Source of the DNA: CAVTPU01 sp963736695
Lineage (GTDB): Bacteria > Actinomycetota > Actinomycetes > Mycobacteriales > Micromonosporaceae
Direction: 5' to 3'
Assembly (NCBI GenBank): GCA_963736695.1
Contig: CAVTPU010000001.1
Location: forward strand, 496,001 to 560,000
DNA length: 64,000 nucleotides
Translations under genes and position numbers: made by a program
Notes under the pieces: generated by a model
Seen by the model: the letters and a program-made list of their open reading frames with translations, nothing else
What the model was told of the DNA's origin: nothing
The model's database searches: none
In this document: positions 10,073 through 18,635 of the stretch, piece after piece
Position numbering within the stretch: position 1 is the first letter of the stretch
Layout of the letters: the number at the start of each line of letters is the position of its first letter

Positions 10073-11767
10073 GTGACCAAGCGGACGCTGATCAACGACC
10101 GCTATGAGCTGGAAGACCTGCCCATCGGACGCGGCGGCATGGGCGAGGTCTGGGGAGGCCGCGACACCAAACTCGACCGCGAAATCGCGGTGAAATTCAT
10201 CCGCTTCCCCGGTCACGGGACTGATCAAGATTTCGTACGACGATTCGTGCGGGAGTCGCGAATCACCGCCCGCTTGCAACACCCCGGTGTGCCCGCCGTC
10301 TATGACGTGGGCACACACGAGGGGCGGCCGTTTCTGGTGATGCAACGCATCAGAGGCATCAGCCTCAGCGACCTCTCCGCCGAACAAGGCGCGCTGCCCA
10401 TCGGGTGGGCCGCCGCCATCGCCGCGCAGATCTGCTCGGTGCTCGCCGTCGCCCACCGGGCCAGCCTCGTGCACCGCGACCTCAAACCGAGCAACGTGAT
10501 CCTCGAAGCCGACGGTGGCGTCAAAGTGCTCGACTTCGGCCTCGCAGCCGCCCCCACCCTTCCCGACTTCTCCACGATCACCCAATCGGGGCAGCCCATC
10601 GGAACTCCGCAATACATGGCCCCCGAACAGATCGTCGCCGAGGTCAGTGGCCCGCACACCGACCTCTATGCCCTGGGCTGCACCCTCTATGAACTCATCG
10701 CCGGCGCGCCACTGTTCACCGGCTCCACGTCCTATTCGGTCATGAGCCGGCAGGTCAGCGAACCGCCCCGCGCTCTGCGCGGCGTGCGTCCTGACGTGCC
10801 AGTCGACCTTGACCAGCTTGTGTTGGAACTGCTCGAAAAACGCCCCGAGGACCGTCCCGCCAGCGCCGAAGTCGTGTTCGACCGGCTGCTCCCCCACGTC
10901 GGTCAGCTCGGGCCGCTCTCCGGGGCGCTGCGCCCACGCGACGAGACCAGTCCCGTGCGCATGTATGCCTCGGTGCTGAGCCGGGTCTTCGCCGACGCCG
11001 CGCCGCGCCCGGCGAGCGCGGAGCCGGGCTCGGCGTCTGGCGCGACGGGCTCGTCGTCTGACTCGGGCTCGGCGTCTGGCTCGGACGCGTCCGCTTCTCA
11101 GTCGGCCGCTGGCTCTGCATCGTCCGCGCTGGCCGGCAATGCCGGGAACTCCTCGACGGCCGGCGGCGGTGGCGCGCGTGCGACAACAGCACCTCAGTGG
11201 GATTCTGGCAGGCTGAAGCCCGTCCGGGCTGAGGCGGCGGCGTTGATCGCCCAGTCACGGTTCAGCCAAGCCGCATCAGTGCTCGCCGAAGCCGTCGACG
11301 CCGCGTCTCGCGGGCTCGGTCCCGAATCGTCTGAGGTGGTCGAGCTCCGCTTGGCGCTCGCCGACGCGCGCTTCGACGCCGGCGACTATCGCAGCGCGGC
11401 CCCCGACTATCGGGCCGCAGTCGCCGGTCTCGTCACCCGACACGGAGCTGACGATGACGCGGTTCTGCGGTGTCGACTGCGCGAAGCGACCTGTCATGCC
11501 CTCGTCGGCGATAGCGGTGTCGCGTTGCGGCAACTCGACGAACTGTTGCACGATCACAGCCGCGTCTTCGGGGCGAGCGATCCGCGAACTCTGGACATCC
11601 GCCGGCAACTCGGTCTGCTGCAGCTCGGAGCCGGGCAGCGAGACGAGGCGGTGACGACGCTCGATCAGCTGCTCGCCGAGCTCAGTCATCGGCACGGCGC
11701 CGCCGATCAATCCGTTGTCGAGGTCCGTGACCTGCTCGACAGGATGCGCCACGCGTCTCCCTCATGA
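10073..11767 (+). CDS. Soluble Ser/Thr protein kinase with C-terminal TPR-like region
   Basis: Hanks-type kinase of 564 aa. Seen: glycine loop GRGGMGEVWGG, Lys41 in AVKF, catalytic Asp136 in VHRDLKPSN, Asp154 in DFG, and MAPEQ. After the kinase domain (about residues 10-280) comes a Ser/Gly/Ala-rich linker of roughly 70 residues, then a helical region with paired repeats (AEAAALIAQSRFSQAASVLA, DYRSAAPDYRAAVAGL) typical of TPRs. No transmembrane helix is seen, unlike PknB-type receptors. The start is GTG 10073 because GGGAGG lies 9 bases upstream; an in-frame start at 9980 lacks this. It is co-directional with the DISARM genes 115 bases upstream. A defence role is inference only; known kinase-containing defence systems (PglW in type 2 BREX, Stk2) are precedents. 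Confidence 0.85.
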   Translation: MTKRTLINDRYELEDLPIGRGGMGEVWGGRDTKLDREIAVKFIRFPGHGTDQDFVRRFVRESRITARLQHPGVPAVYDVGTHEGRPFLVMQRIRGISLSDLSAEQGALPIGWAAAIAAQICSVLAVAHRASLVHRDLKPSNVILEADGGVKVLDFGLAAAPTLPDFSTITQSGQPIGTPQYMAPEQIVAEVSGPHTDLYALGCTLYELIAGAPLFTGSTSYSVMSRQVSEPPRALRGVRPDVPVDLDQLVLELLEKRPEDRPASAEVVFDRLLPHVGQLGPLSGALRPRDETSPVRMYASVLSRVFADAAPRPASAEPGSASGATGSSSDSGSASGSDASASQSAAGSASSALAGNAGNSSTAGGGGARATTAPQWDSGRLKPVRAEAAALIAQSRFSQAASVLAEAVDAASRGLGPESSEVVELRLALADARFDAGDYRSAAPDYRAAVAGLVTRHGADDDAVLRCRLREATCHALVGDSGVALRQLDELLHDHSRVFGASDPRTLDIRRQLGLLQLGAGQRDEAVTTLDQLLAELSHRHGAADQSVVEVRDLLDRMRHASPS

Positions 11768-11796
11768 CGGATTCGCCGTCGACGTGGCCGATGATT

Positions 11797-11836
11797 GTGT
11801 CGTGTTTTTCATGCCACGACGTGTAAAACACGACAC
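11797..11836. terminator. Hairpin between convergent genes, likely bidirectional terminator
   Basis: Perfect 12-bp arms GTGTCGTGTTTT (11797-11808) and AAAACACGACAC (11825-11836) with a 16-base loop. It sits 30 bases after the kinase stop and before the 3' end of the convergent gene ending at 11889. The T-run at the stem edge favours a terminator. Confidence 0.6.
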
Positions 11837-11860
11837 GGTAACCGAGCACGATCGCTGGCA

Positions 11861-11903
11861 GTCAGTGCATCACAGGACTGTCAATGCATCACAGGGTTGT
11901 CAG
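11861..11903. repeat. 19-bp tandem repeat, 2.3 copies
   Basis: Units GTCAGTGCATCACAGGACT (11861-11879) and GTCAATGCATCACAGGGTT (11880-11898), then a partial third copy. The array covers the stop codon of the minus-strand gene 11889-12350. Function unknown. Confidence 0.75.
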
Positions 11904-12350
11904 CGTCGGGAGGGCACAGCTTTCGCCGTCAACTCGGGCGTGGGGTTCTCCAGCGACTTCCAAGCCGACGACGTCGATCGAGCTCCCGAACGGACCCCAC
12001 CCCTGCTCGATATAGATCACCCGCACCCGCTGGCCGACAACGAACGGCTCACCCTCCTTGAGGTCCAGCGAATAGGTGACCGGCTCGTCCTGCCCCTCGA
12101 CTGTGATGCCAAAGACATAACCCTCGGACACCTCAACCGTCCTCGAGCGGCCCGGTTGCCGCCGGTTGCCGCCCTGATATCGCTCCTCGGTGTGCGCGTC
12201 CTGATGTTCTTTCGTCTCGATGACGCCGATCGTGGCTTCCGGATCGTTCGGATTGGATGTCCACGACACTAGCGTGAAGGGAATCGCCAGAAGTGCCACG
12301 CTAAGCACCGACCACGCGAGCATTCTGCCCATGCCACTGCGCACCGTCAT
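11889..12350 (-). CDS. Small membrane-anchored protein, unknown function
   Basis: 153 aa. One hydrophobic helix near the N-terminus (about residues 11-30, WSVLSVALLAIPFTLVSW), then a charged linker rich in E, H, R and Q, then a probable beta-rich domain (VFGITVEGQDEPVTYSLDLK ... FVVGQRVRVIYIEQG). The layout resembles DUF3592-like envelope proteins, but the match is weak. It points to an inner-membrane protein with an exposed C-terminal domain. The C-terminal codons fall in the 19-bp tandem repeat, so the tail may have been altered by repeat slippage. Confidence 0.6.
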   Translation of the reverse strand: MTVRSGMGRMLAWSVLSVALLAIPFTLVSWTSNPNDPEATIGVIETKEHQDAHTEERYQGGNRRQPGRSRTVEVSEGYVFGITVEGQDEPVTYSLDLKEGEPFVVGQRVRVIYIEQGWGPFGSSIDVVGLEVAGEPHARVDGESCALPTLTTL

Positions 12351-12469
12351 CGCCTCCTCACCGCATCAACAGATGCGTGAACCTGTATGGAACGTGCCGA
12401 ACCATACAGTCCGCTACCGACAACGATCGCGGCGCCCGGCCTCGCTCCGAAAGCAGGACACGGGACCGG

Positions 12470-13831
12470 TCAGGCCGGCTCGGCAGCGGACTGATTACCT
12501 CGAGCGCGGGCGGCCTCGGTGATCGCGCGAAACCGGGGATCTCCGGCGACAGAGGCGAACATTGGATCGTCGATCAGGGTCGCGGCCATCGGGTGGTCGA
12601 GATCGGCGGCCTGACGCAGGCACTCCAAGCTCTGCTCGACCTCGCCCAGCTCGATCCACACGCAGGCCGCGTTGATGAACACCCCCGGATTGCGGGGCCC
12701 ATAGGGCAGACACGCGTCGAGATAACGACGGGCCCGCTCCGGCTGCACCCCGAGGCCGCTGTTGTCGGCTTGCACGGCGTACAAGGCATTGGCATAGATG
12801 GTGAGGTCTGGTGACTCGCTATCCACAATGGCATCGAAGAGCATCATCGCCGACGCGTAACGACGGGCCGCCAACAGACGGTGCGTCTTCTGGCTGAGTT
12901 GCACGGTTAGGCTCACGTTGTCGGCGACGTGTGGAGCTGCGAGCAGACTCACCTCTCCAGCAAGTTGCGCAAATGGCCCATCGGCGGCGTCCGCGGCGGC
13001 GATGGCGGCCGCCATCACGAACGTGCGCGGCACCTTCGGTCGTGCCAACTCCCGCCGCGCGACCTGCAGCATCGTGTGCAGGGCCTCGGGCTGCCACCCG
13101 GCGTCGCTGCATGCGGTCGCATATCGCGCGAGGTCCTTGAGCATGAACCGATCCGGCTCATCGCCGACGAGTCGCATGAACTCCGCGGAGTCGCCCGCGT
13201 TGAGTGCTATGGCTGCTCGCCACGCGGGCGCGACGATATCTTTGATCTCTTCCGGTACGTCGACCCGCTCCGACTCGGCCATCGTGGTGACGCCCTTGAC
13301 CAGACTACGCAGGCCCTTCGGCCGGTCGGTGGCGGCGAGCGTCGTCATGACCGTGGCGATGGTGGGCAGGTGGCGCAGGCTCCACTCGTGCCATGGGGAG
13401 AACTCAGTGCCGCCGGCTTCCCAGTCGGGCATGCGATAGGCGAGCAGGATCGGGCACAGGTCGTGAGCGCGGCGCAGCCACGCCTCGATGTCGGCGTTGA
13501 ACTGGTTGACGGCTTCTGCGCTGGCGAAGAATTCGCGGGGGTGGCGGATGGTCTCGAACACCGCGGCGATCTCGAACTCGCTCTGATAGGCCTCGGCGAT
13601 CCACAGATGCACGTCTTGCTCGCTGCCGACATGCAGGATCGCCCCGTGCCACGAGGGGTCGCCGATGGGTTTGGGGATCGTGGCGATGATCGCGTCGCGT
13701 TCGGCTTGGGTGGGGGCTCGGGTGAAGAGCACGCTCACCGACGCCCATTCGAAATAGTCGGCGTCGCCGGCACCGAAGAACGGGAATGGGAACTCGGTGT
13801 CGGTCGCCTCGGGCGTGACCGGCTCGCTCAT
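12470..13831 (-). CDS. Unrecognised protein with helical (TPR-like) C-terminal half
   Basis: 453 aa, soluble. ATG 13831 is chosen because GGGGAGAG lies 7 bases upstream on this strand; longer in-frame forms lack a binding site. The N-terminal part (about residues 15-170) begins TEFPFPFFGAGDADYFEW and has no match I can name. The C-terminal half is alanine-rich helical with repeat character; the end (NPGVFINAACVWIELGEVEQ, then MAATLIDDPMFASVAGDPRF) resembles the last TPR-type units of bacterial scaffold proteins. Divergent from the SDR gene at 14177. Confidence 0.7.
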   Translation of the reverse strand: MSEPVTPEATDTEFPFPFFGAGDADYFEWASVSVLFTRAPTQAERDAIIATIPKPIGDPSWHGAILHVGSEQDVHLWIAEAYQSEFEIAAVFETIRHPREFFASAEAVNQFNADIEAWLRRAHDLCPILLAYRMPDWEAGGTEFSPWHEWSLRHLPTIATVMTTLAATDRPKGLRSLVKGVTTMAESERVDVPEEIKDIVAPAWRAAIALNAGDSAEFMRLVGDEPDRFMLKDLARYATACSDAGWQPEALHTMLQVARRELARPKVPRTFVMAAAIAAADAADGPFAQLAGEVSLLAAPHVADNVSLTVQLSQKTHRLLAARRYASAMMLFDAIVDSESPDLTIYANALYAVQADNSGLGVQPERARRYLDACLPYGPRNPGVFINAACVWIELGEVEQSLECLRQAADLDHPMAATLIDDPMFASVAGDPRFRAITEAARARGNQSAAEPA

Positions 13832-14176
13832 GACAACTCTCCCCACGGACGCGGGCGGTCGAGGTGATGCCCGGTGCGGGGATGTTAGCCGACTCCTCTG
13901 ACATCGGTGGCGGGGCTGGCAGCGTGGTGGACGGGTCAGGCGGGTCGCGACCAGGATGGCCGGCGCACCCCGGACCCGCATCAGGGGTTGTCCCCCGAAA
14001 CCCCTGGGTGCGGCTTTGTCACGACGGTGCGCGGGGTCACCCGTACCCCCCATGGGTTGATCTTTTGAAGGGACTGTGGCGGGATAGGATTTCCTCACTG
14101 GCCGGCGTGCGTCGGGGCCGATCACACTATGGGGACCGCGCCCGGTTGGACGTGCGCGCGACGAGAGGAGACGGCC
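13832..14176. other. Intergenic region between divergent genes, with a hairpin
   Basis: 345 bases with no convincing gene. Contains a perfect 8-bp inverted repeat CAGGGGTT / AACCCCTG (13982-13989 and 13999-14006) with a 9-base loop. Promoters for both flanking genes should lie here; GAGAGGAG at 14163-14170 is the ribosome binding site of the SDR gene. Confidence 0.5.
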
Positions 14177-14971
14177 GTGCGGTGGCTCGACTCGACCGTG
14201 CTCATCACTGGCGCGTCGTCGGGCATTGGGGAGGCGTTCGCCCGGCGACTGGCCGCCGACGGGGCGAATCTCATCCTCGTCGCCCGCCGAGAAAACGCAC
14301 TCACCTCGCTCGCCGGCGATCTGCGCGCCGAGCATGGGGTGCAGGTGACGGTGCTGCCGATGGACTTGGCGAAGCCGGGTTCAGTCGACACGCTGGTCAC
14401 GCGAGTCGAAAACGCGGGCCTGACAGTGGATGGGCTGATCAACAACGCCGGTTTTGTCGACGCATATGCCCCGTTCGCCGTCAACGACGCCGCCCGGGCC
14501 CGCGAGATGATCGCGGTGAACGTGACCTCACTCGTCGACCTGACTCGGGCATTCCTGCCCAACATGCTGGAACGCCGTCGTGGTTGCGTGATCAACGTCG
14601 GGTCGACGGCATCGTTTCAGCCGGTGCCGTTCTGGGCGGTCTATGGGGCGGCGAAGGCGTTCGTGTTGTCATTCACCGAGGCGGTGCGGGCCGAAAATCA
14701 CGGCAGTGGGGTGGAGATCTTCGCCTTGTGTCCGGGGGCGACCGCGACCGAATTCTTCGACGAGGTGGGCCGCGACGCAGCGGTCGGCGCGATGCAGACC
14801 CCCGACCAGGTGGTGAGCATCGCGCTGCGGGCCATGGCTCGCGGAAAGTCCAGTGTGGTCTGTGGCAGACGCAACGCGACGTTGGCCGCGTTGACCCGAC
14901 TGGTGCCGCGGGCAACGTTAGCCCGGGGGCTGGCCCGCTCCACCAACCCGGACAATCGGGCAACGTCGTGA
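14177..14971 (+). CDS. Short-chain dehydrogenase/reductase (SDR)
   Basis: Classical SDR, 264 aa, NAD(P)-dependent oxidoreductase of unknown substrate. Seen: cofactor motif TGASSGIGEAFARR at the N-terminus, structural LINNAG, catalytic Ser in INVGSTASF and YGAAK with the YxxxK pair. GTG 14177 is chosen for the GAGAGGAG just upstream and because it places the Rossmann motif about 10 residues from the N-terminus, as usual. Its stop overlaps the next start by four bases (GTGA), so the two are translationally coupled. Confidence 0.88.
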   Translation: MRWLDSTVLITGASSGIGEAFARRLAADGANLILVARRENALTSLAGDLRAEHGVQVTVLPMDLAKPGSVDTLVTRVENAGLTVDGLINNAGFVDAYAPFAVNDAARAREMIAVNVTSLVDLTRAFLPNMLERRRGCVINVGSTASFQPVPFWAVYGAAKAFVLSFTEAVRAENHGSGVEIFALCPGATATEFFDEVGRDAAVGAMQTPDQVVSIALRAMARGKSSVVCGRRNATLAALTRLVPRATLARGLARSTNPDNRATS

Positions 14972-16035
14972 CCCTCGACGACGATGCCGATGGCCGGTTG
15001 CCGGAGGTGATCGCCGCGTTGGAGCGGGCGTTCACCGAGGAACCCGACATCGTGACCGCGCGGGACCTCGCACTCGTCTATCGCGACCTCGCGGCCGACG
15101 ATGACGCCGCGCGCGACGCGTGCGATCGCGGATTGGCGCTGCCTGCGGTCATGCCGGACGATGACCTCGAGGAGGGCCGGGTCGCCCGCCACGAGTTGGC
15201 GACACTGCGACTGCGGCTGTGCGGGCGGTCCGAAGCCTTCGGCCTGTACGCGACGCTCACCGCGCAGATGCCACTCGTCGATCGGCTGCTGGTGCGGGCG
15301 TTCGCCCGGTCTCGCTACGACGACCACCTCGCCTCGATTCAAGCGTTTCACGATGCCCTGTCGCGGGAGCCTTATCATCCGACCGGAAACTACGATCTGG
15401 CCTGCGTGCTCGCGGCGGCCGGCGCGTCGACGTTGGCACGCGAGGTCCTGTCAACGGCGATCCACGACGGACAGGCGAGGCTCGCCGACCGCTATCGCCA
15501 CGATCCGGAGCTTGACGCCATCCGCCAGCCTGAGCCATACAAGCGGCCCTGGGCTGGTTGCCACGCGTTGAACGCGTTCGCGGTGAGGCCCGCCTTCGAT
15601 CCATATCGGATCGCCTTTCCGGTCCGGTCGGAGTGTCGCCAGGCCGCCTACGACCTGAACATCGACCTCAGCTTTGCGGACACCAACGGCGCGGTGAGCG
15701 GACGGCCAGACTTCAGATTCACCGACGAGGTGCCCGACGAGTTTGTGCTGTATATGAGCGCCGACAAGCAGAACTTCCCCGGATTCGCGTTGCACTGCGC
15801 GCTTCGTCGCGTCGCCGCACTCGTCGACGACGTGCACGGTTTCGCCTTCAACTGGAACGCCGGCGGCTATCTCGACGAGATCCGGGTGGTGAGCGGTCAA
15901 CTGCAATTCCACCGCTGGTACGCCGGCGAATACGGTGAGGGAGCCTTCTGGGAACTGCTCGCCGAACGTGCCGCCCTGGCCGGCGATGACGACCTGCTCA
16001 CGACCGGGATCGCGCGTTATCTGCGCCAGGAGTGA
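14968..16035 (+). CDS. Unrecognised protein, TPR-like N-terminal half
   Basis: 355 aa, GTG start inside the SDR stop (GTGA). The N-terminal half is alpha-helical with TPR-like spacing (VTARDLALVYRDLAADDDAA; HDALSREPYHPTGNYDLACV). The C-terminal half is mixed alpha/beta with many aromatics (FAFNWNAGGYLDEIRVVSGQ; FHRWYAGEYGEGAFWELLAE). I do not recognise the family. Co-expression with the SDR is likely from the overlap; a joint function is not evident. Confidence 0.75.
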   Translation: MTLDDDADGRLPEVIAALERAFTEEPDIVTARDLALVYRDLAADDDAARDACDRGLALPAVMPDDDLEEGRVARHELATLRLRLCGRSEAFGLYATLTAQMPLVDRLLVRAFARSRYDDHLASIQAFHDALSREPYHPTGNYDLACVLAAAGASTLAREVLSTAIHDGQARLADRYRHDPELDAIRQPEPYKRPWAGCHALNAFAVRPAFDPYRIAFPVRSECRQAAYDLNIDLSFADTNGAVSGRPDFRFTDEVPDEFVLYMSADKQNFPGFALHCALRRVAALVDDVHGFAFNWNAGGYLDEIRVVSGQLQFHRWYAGEYGEGAFWELLAERAALAGDDDLLTTGIARYLRQE

Positions 16036-16045
16036 CCGGCCACGC

Positions 16046-16654
16046 CTATCGGCACATCGCGTAGGCCCCGCCCGTCGCTTTGCCCCCATATGGGTCGACG
16101 TATTCGACGCTGATGCCCGCGTTGTTGGGATATGAGCAGCCCGTGGCGAGAGTCAACTGGTCGTCGAACGCCGCCTGCGGCGACCCGTTGACCCGCCACC
16201 GCAGGGTTCCCAAGCCAGCACTGAGCGACGCGACGCAGTAATACTGCGACGAGCGAGGTTCACAGTGGACATATACCGTCGGCGACGGATGGGTGACTGG
16301 CGGTTTGGTCGTCGGTGTCGTGGGCTTGGGGCGGGGCGACGACGTCGTCCGGGTGCTCGTGGGCCGGGGCTGCGGGGCACCCGGGCCGTTGACCGACTGG
16401 CCAGGCGGATTGGTGCCGGCCGGCGCACCCGGCGACGGACTCGACGAGGCGACCGCCGCATCGTCCTCATCGTCCCCGGGGGTCTGCTCCGCGCCGGAGG
16501 CGGTCCCGCTGACCGCCGGGGTGGTCGACGCGGCGCTCGGCCGATCGTCGGAACCGCCCACTGCGTTGACGATCCCCGCCACGATCACCACTACGACGGT
16601 GAGTCCGGCGACGATGGCACCGACCGCACCGAAGTTGAAGCCGTCCTCGTCCAT
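16046..16654 (-). CDS. Single-pass membrane protein with Pro/Ser/Thr-rich linker and Cys-containing C-terminal domain
   Basis: 202 aa from ATG 16654 (MDEDGFNFGAVG); an upstream in-frame ATG at 16744 adds 30 arginine-rich residues without support. One transmembrane helix (about residues 9-29, AVGAIVAGLTVVVVIVAG), then about 90 residues of low-complexity Pro/Ser/Thr linker, then a roughly 70-residue domain with three cysteines (VHCEPRSSQYYC, ATGCSY) and a final Cys. This is the layout of a signal-anchored protein with a disulfide-stabilised extracytoplasmic domain. Function unknown. It converges on the gene ending at 16035. Confidence 0.75.
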   Translation of the reverse strand: MDEDGFNFGAVGAIVAGLTVVVVIVAGIVNAVGGSDDRPSAASTTPAVSGTASGAEQTPGDDEDDAAVASSSPSPGAPAGTNPPGQSVNGPGAPQPRPTSTRTTSSPRPKPTTPTTKPPVTHPSPTVYVHCEPRSSQYYCVASLSAGLGTLRWRVNGSPQAAFDDQLTLATGCSYPNNAGISVEYVDPYGGKATGGAYAMCR

Positions 16655-16889
16655 AGATGTCAATGTAGCAAGGATCAGTCGGCGAAGACGCTGAGCAGTC
16701 CGCCGATCCGGCCGGCCCCGGTCCACCCGACGAGAAACGGTCATCTCGGCCTCGTCCGGTGTTCGCCGCCAGCTAGCGCTCCAGTGCGATCAGGCGCGCC
16801 ACGACCGGGCGGGAGAACAAACGCGACAAGAGCCCGCACTCGAAACAATCCGCACAGGTTGAAGTCGAGCTGAGCTGAGGCCGTCGTCA

Positions 16890-17279
16890 CTATTTCTTGG
16901 AGACCGCCGAAATACCGCCTGCCGCAAGAGCGAACATTCGAACAAATGCCTTACGAACGTCCTGGTCTCGGTCGAGTCGCGCGAGCGACTCGAATCTGAC
17001 CGGATCAACATCGATCGTTGCGATTCCGCCAGCATCCCCGCCATCTGCGCGCGAGAACAGCACGAGACACCGGTATACTTCCGCAACCCCCGCCCGTTCC
17101 TCGCGCAACAGCGGTTGGAGAACGACTGTCTTGTCCTTGACTTGAAGGCGGAGCGCGTCCACCGAGCTCCACCGCGTCGCCCAACCTCGGTCCTCCGCCT
17201 CTGCCTGAATCTCAAGAAGCACATCGAATCCTATCTGACACACGCGAAAGTCAGGGTCAGATGAGTAAACCGCAGGCAT
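16890..17279 (-). CDS. Hypothetical protein
   Basis: 129 aa, soluble, no family recognised. ATG 17279 has AGGGAG about 9 bases upstream. Base composition is less GC-rich than the flanking genes, suggesting acquisition. The sequence (VYRCLVLFSRADGGDAGGIA; DQDVRKAFVRMFALAAGG) suggests a small alpha/beta fold. Nothing in the neighbourhood points to a role. Confidence 0.6.
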   Translation of the reverse strand: MPAVYSSDPDFRVCQIGFDVLLEIQAEAEDRGWATRWSSVDALRLQVKDKTVVLQPLLREERAGVAEVYRCLVLFSRADGGDAGGIATIDVDPVRFESLARLDRDQDVRKAFVRMFALAAGGISAVSKK

Positions 17280-17735
17280 CGAAATTGCTCCCTGCCATAA
17301 ATCTGGATAGTAATTGGCGTCCCTGGGTCGATACGCCGCTCCTTGATTCTTATTCGACGTTCATCCCAACGATAGTACGTCTGGGATCGTCTGGGATCAC
17401 TACGGCGGTCACGAAGCGCGCATGGAACTGATCATGGTTTGCCGTAAGGGTTTCGCGCTACGACGTCTTGGCGCCGCCCGGGTCCGGTGTCAAGGCCCAA
17501 GGCCCGCTGACGCGGGTTGACCCACGGTCGAGCCTTGATACCTGCCCCTACCGGAGCTATTGGCACTCATGCCGAGGATCGACGCAGAGTGGTCAGACCG
17601 GGCTCGCAGTCGATGGGACGTGCGGTACGCAGCCAAAACGCCCCGCCGCCGGGTCGATAGCCGTGATGGGCAATCGCAGTCGCTCACGACGCGGGCCAGC
17701 AATGCCCTGAAATCATTGTGGGTGCGGGCAACCCG
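17280..17735. other. Intergenic, comparatively AT-rich region with no supported gene
   Basis: About 456 bases without a convincing reading frame. GC falls around 17280-17400. A direct repeat GTCTGGGATC occurs twice around 17380-17400. It separates the hypothetical gene from the toxin-antitoxin operon and may be a remnant of transferred DNA. Confidence 0.45.
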
Positions 17736-17761
17736 CCGAGTATAGTAAAAGCTATACTCGG
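17736..17761 (+). promoter_or_regulatory. Operator/promoter of the toxin-antitoxin operon
   Basis: Perfect 10-bp inverted repeat CCGAGTATAG (17736-17745) and CTATACTCGG (17752-17761) with spacer TAAAAG. The right arm contains TATACT (17753-17758), a good -10 box, 7 bases before the GTG start at 17766. There is no Shine-Dalgarno sequence, so the transcript is probably leaderless. Binding of the XRE antitoxin here would block the promoter, the standard autoregulation of such modules. No clear -35 was found. Confidence 0.7.
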
Positions 17762-17765
17762 ACTC

Positions 17766-18131
17766 GTGGAAGGTAAGCAATGGGAGATCTACGTCGTTAA
17801 CGAGGTTCGCGACTGGATCGACGGCTTGGACGACGGGAGCCACGCCCGTGTGGTGCAGGCAATTGACGCCCTCGCCGAAGCCGGACCGGGACTGGGCCGG
17901 CCACTGGTCGACACCATCCATGGCTCCACGATCGCCAACCTCAAAGAACTACGCCCCGGCAGCGTAAGGATCTTGTTCGTCTTTGATCCATGGCGCTCCA
18001 GCATCCTGCTCGTCGCCGGAGACAAAGCCGGACAATGGAACGCCTGGTACGACCAAGCCATCCCGCTGGCCGAGCAACGCTACGAAACCTACCTGAAAGA
18101 ACGATCCCAGCAGGAGGGAGGCCAACCGTGA
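17766..18131 (+). CDS. Type II toxin, RelE/HigB (Gp49-like) family
   Basis: 121 aa, probable translation-dependent mRNA interferase. The body (WEIYVVNEVRDWIDGLDD; LKELRPGSVRILFVFDPWRS; GDKAGQWNAWYDQAIPLAEQ) matches the Gp49/HigB toxin pattern, including the Arg-rich strand and a C-terminal tail helix. GTG 17766 is preferred over 17718 because the -10 box at 17753 would lie inside the longer form. Its stop overlaps the antitoxin start by four bases. Toxin-first order is typical of higBA. All four Tyr codons are TAC, unlike the TAT habit of neighbouring genes, which points to acquisition. Confidence 0.85.
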   Translation: MEGKQWEIYVVNEVRDWIDGLDDGSHARVVQAIDALAEAGPGLGRPLVDTIHGSTIANLKELRPGSVRILFVFDPWRSSILLVAGDKAGQWNAWYDQAIPLAEQRYETYLKERSQQEGGQP

Positions 18132-18445
18132 CCAGCTACGTACGCTGGACCGACATCCGCGCCGAGCACGTCGCCCGCGCCGGCGGAGAGGAAGCCGTCG
18201 AGGCCGGCAAGCAGGAACTGTTCGCCGAAGCTATCGGGCACCGCCTCGCCGAAATCCGGCGCGCCCGCGGCCTAACACAACAGCAAGTCGCCGACCGGAT
18301 GGGCGTCACCAAAGGCCGCATCTCCCAAATCGAACAAGGCAGAATCTCCGGCCAAGACGTCATCGCCCGCTTCGCCGCCGCCCTCGGCGGACGACTCCAC
18401 CAAGCCATCTACTTCGACGACGGCGACATCACCGCCATCGCGTGA
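18128..18445 (+). CDS. XRE-family antitoxin (HigA-like)
   Basis: 105 aa, neutralises the upstream toxin and probably represses the operon. The helix-turn-helix is at about residues 37-90: IGHRLAEIRRARGLTQQQVA, then GVTKGRISQIEQGR. The N-terminal 35 residues are acidic and likely contact the toxin. GTG start in a GTGA overlap with the toxin stop. Both Tyr codons are TAC. Confidence 0.88.
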   Translation: MTSYVRWTDIRAEHVARAGGEEAVEAGKQELFAEAIGHRLAEIRRARGLTQQQVADRMGVTKGRISQIEQGRISGQDVIARFAAALGGRLHQAIYFDDGDITAIA

Positions 18446-18635
18446 CAACGGATTACAACGCCCCGCCCAGGGGTGCCACACAAGAGGTGCTATCAGATCT
18501 GGTTACAAACTGCTTTACCGAGCCACATGCAGCACGGCGTATTGCCTGCTCGGATCCCCGTTGATCGCGGTGCGACGGGTCGCGTCGGCTGGCGCCTGCG
18601 GCGCACAATTGAAGGCAGGCGACAGGAGGTCAACC

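Noticed and set aside
12929..13867. Plus-strand open frame of 312 codons
   Set aside because: Antisense to the 453-aa gene, which has a proper ribosome binding site and typical codon use.
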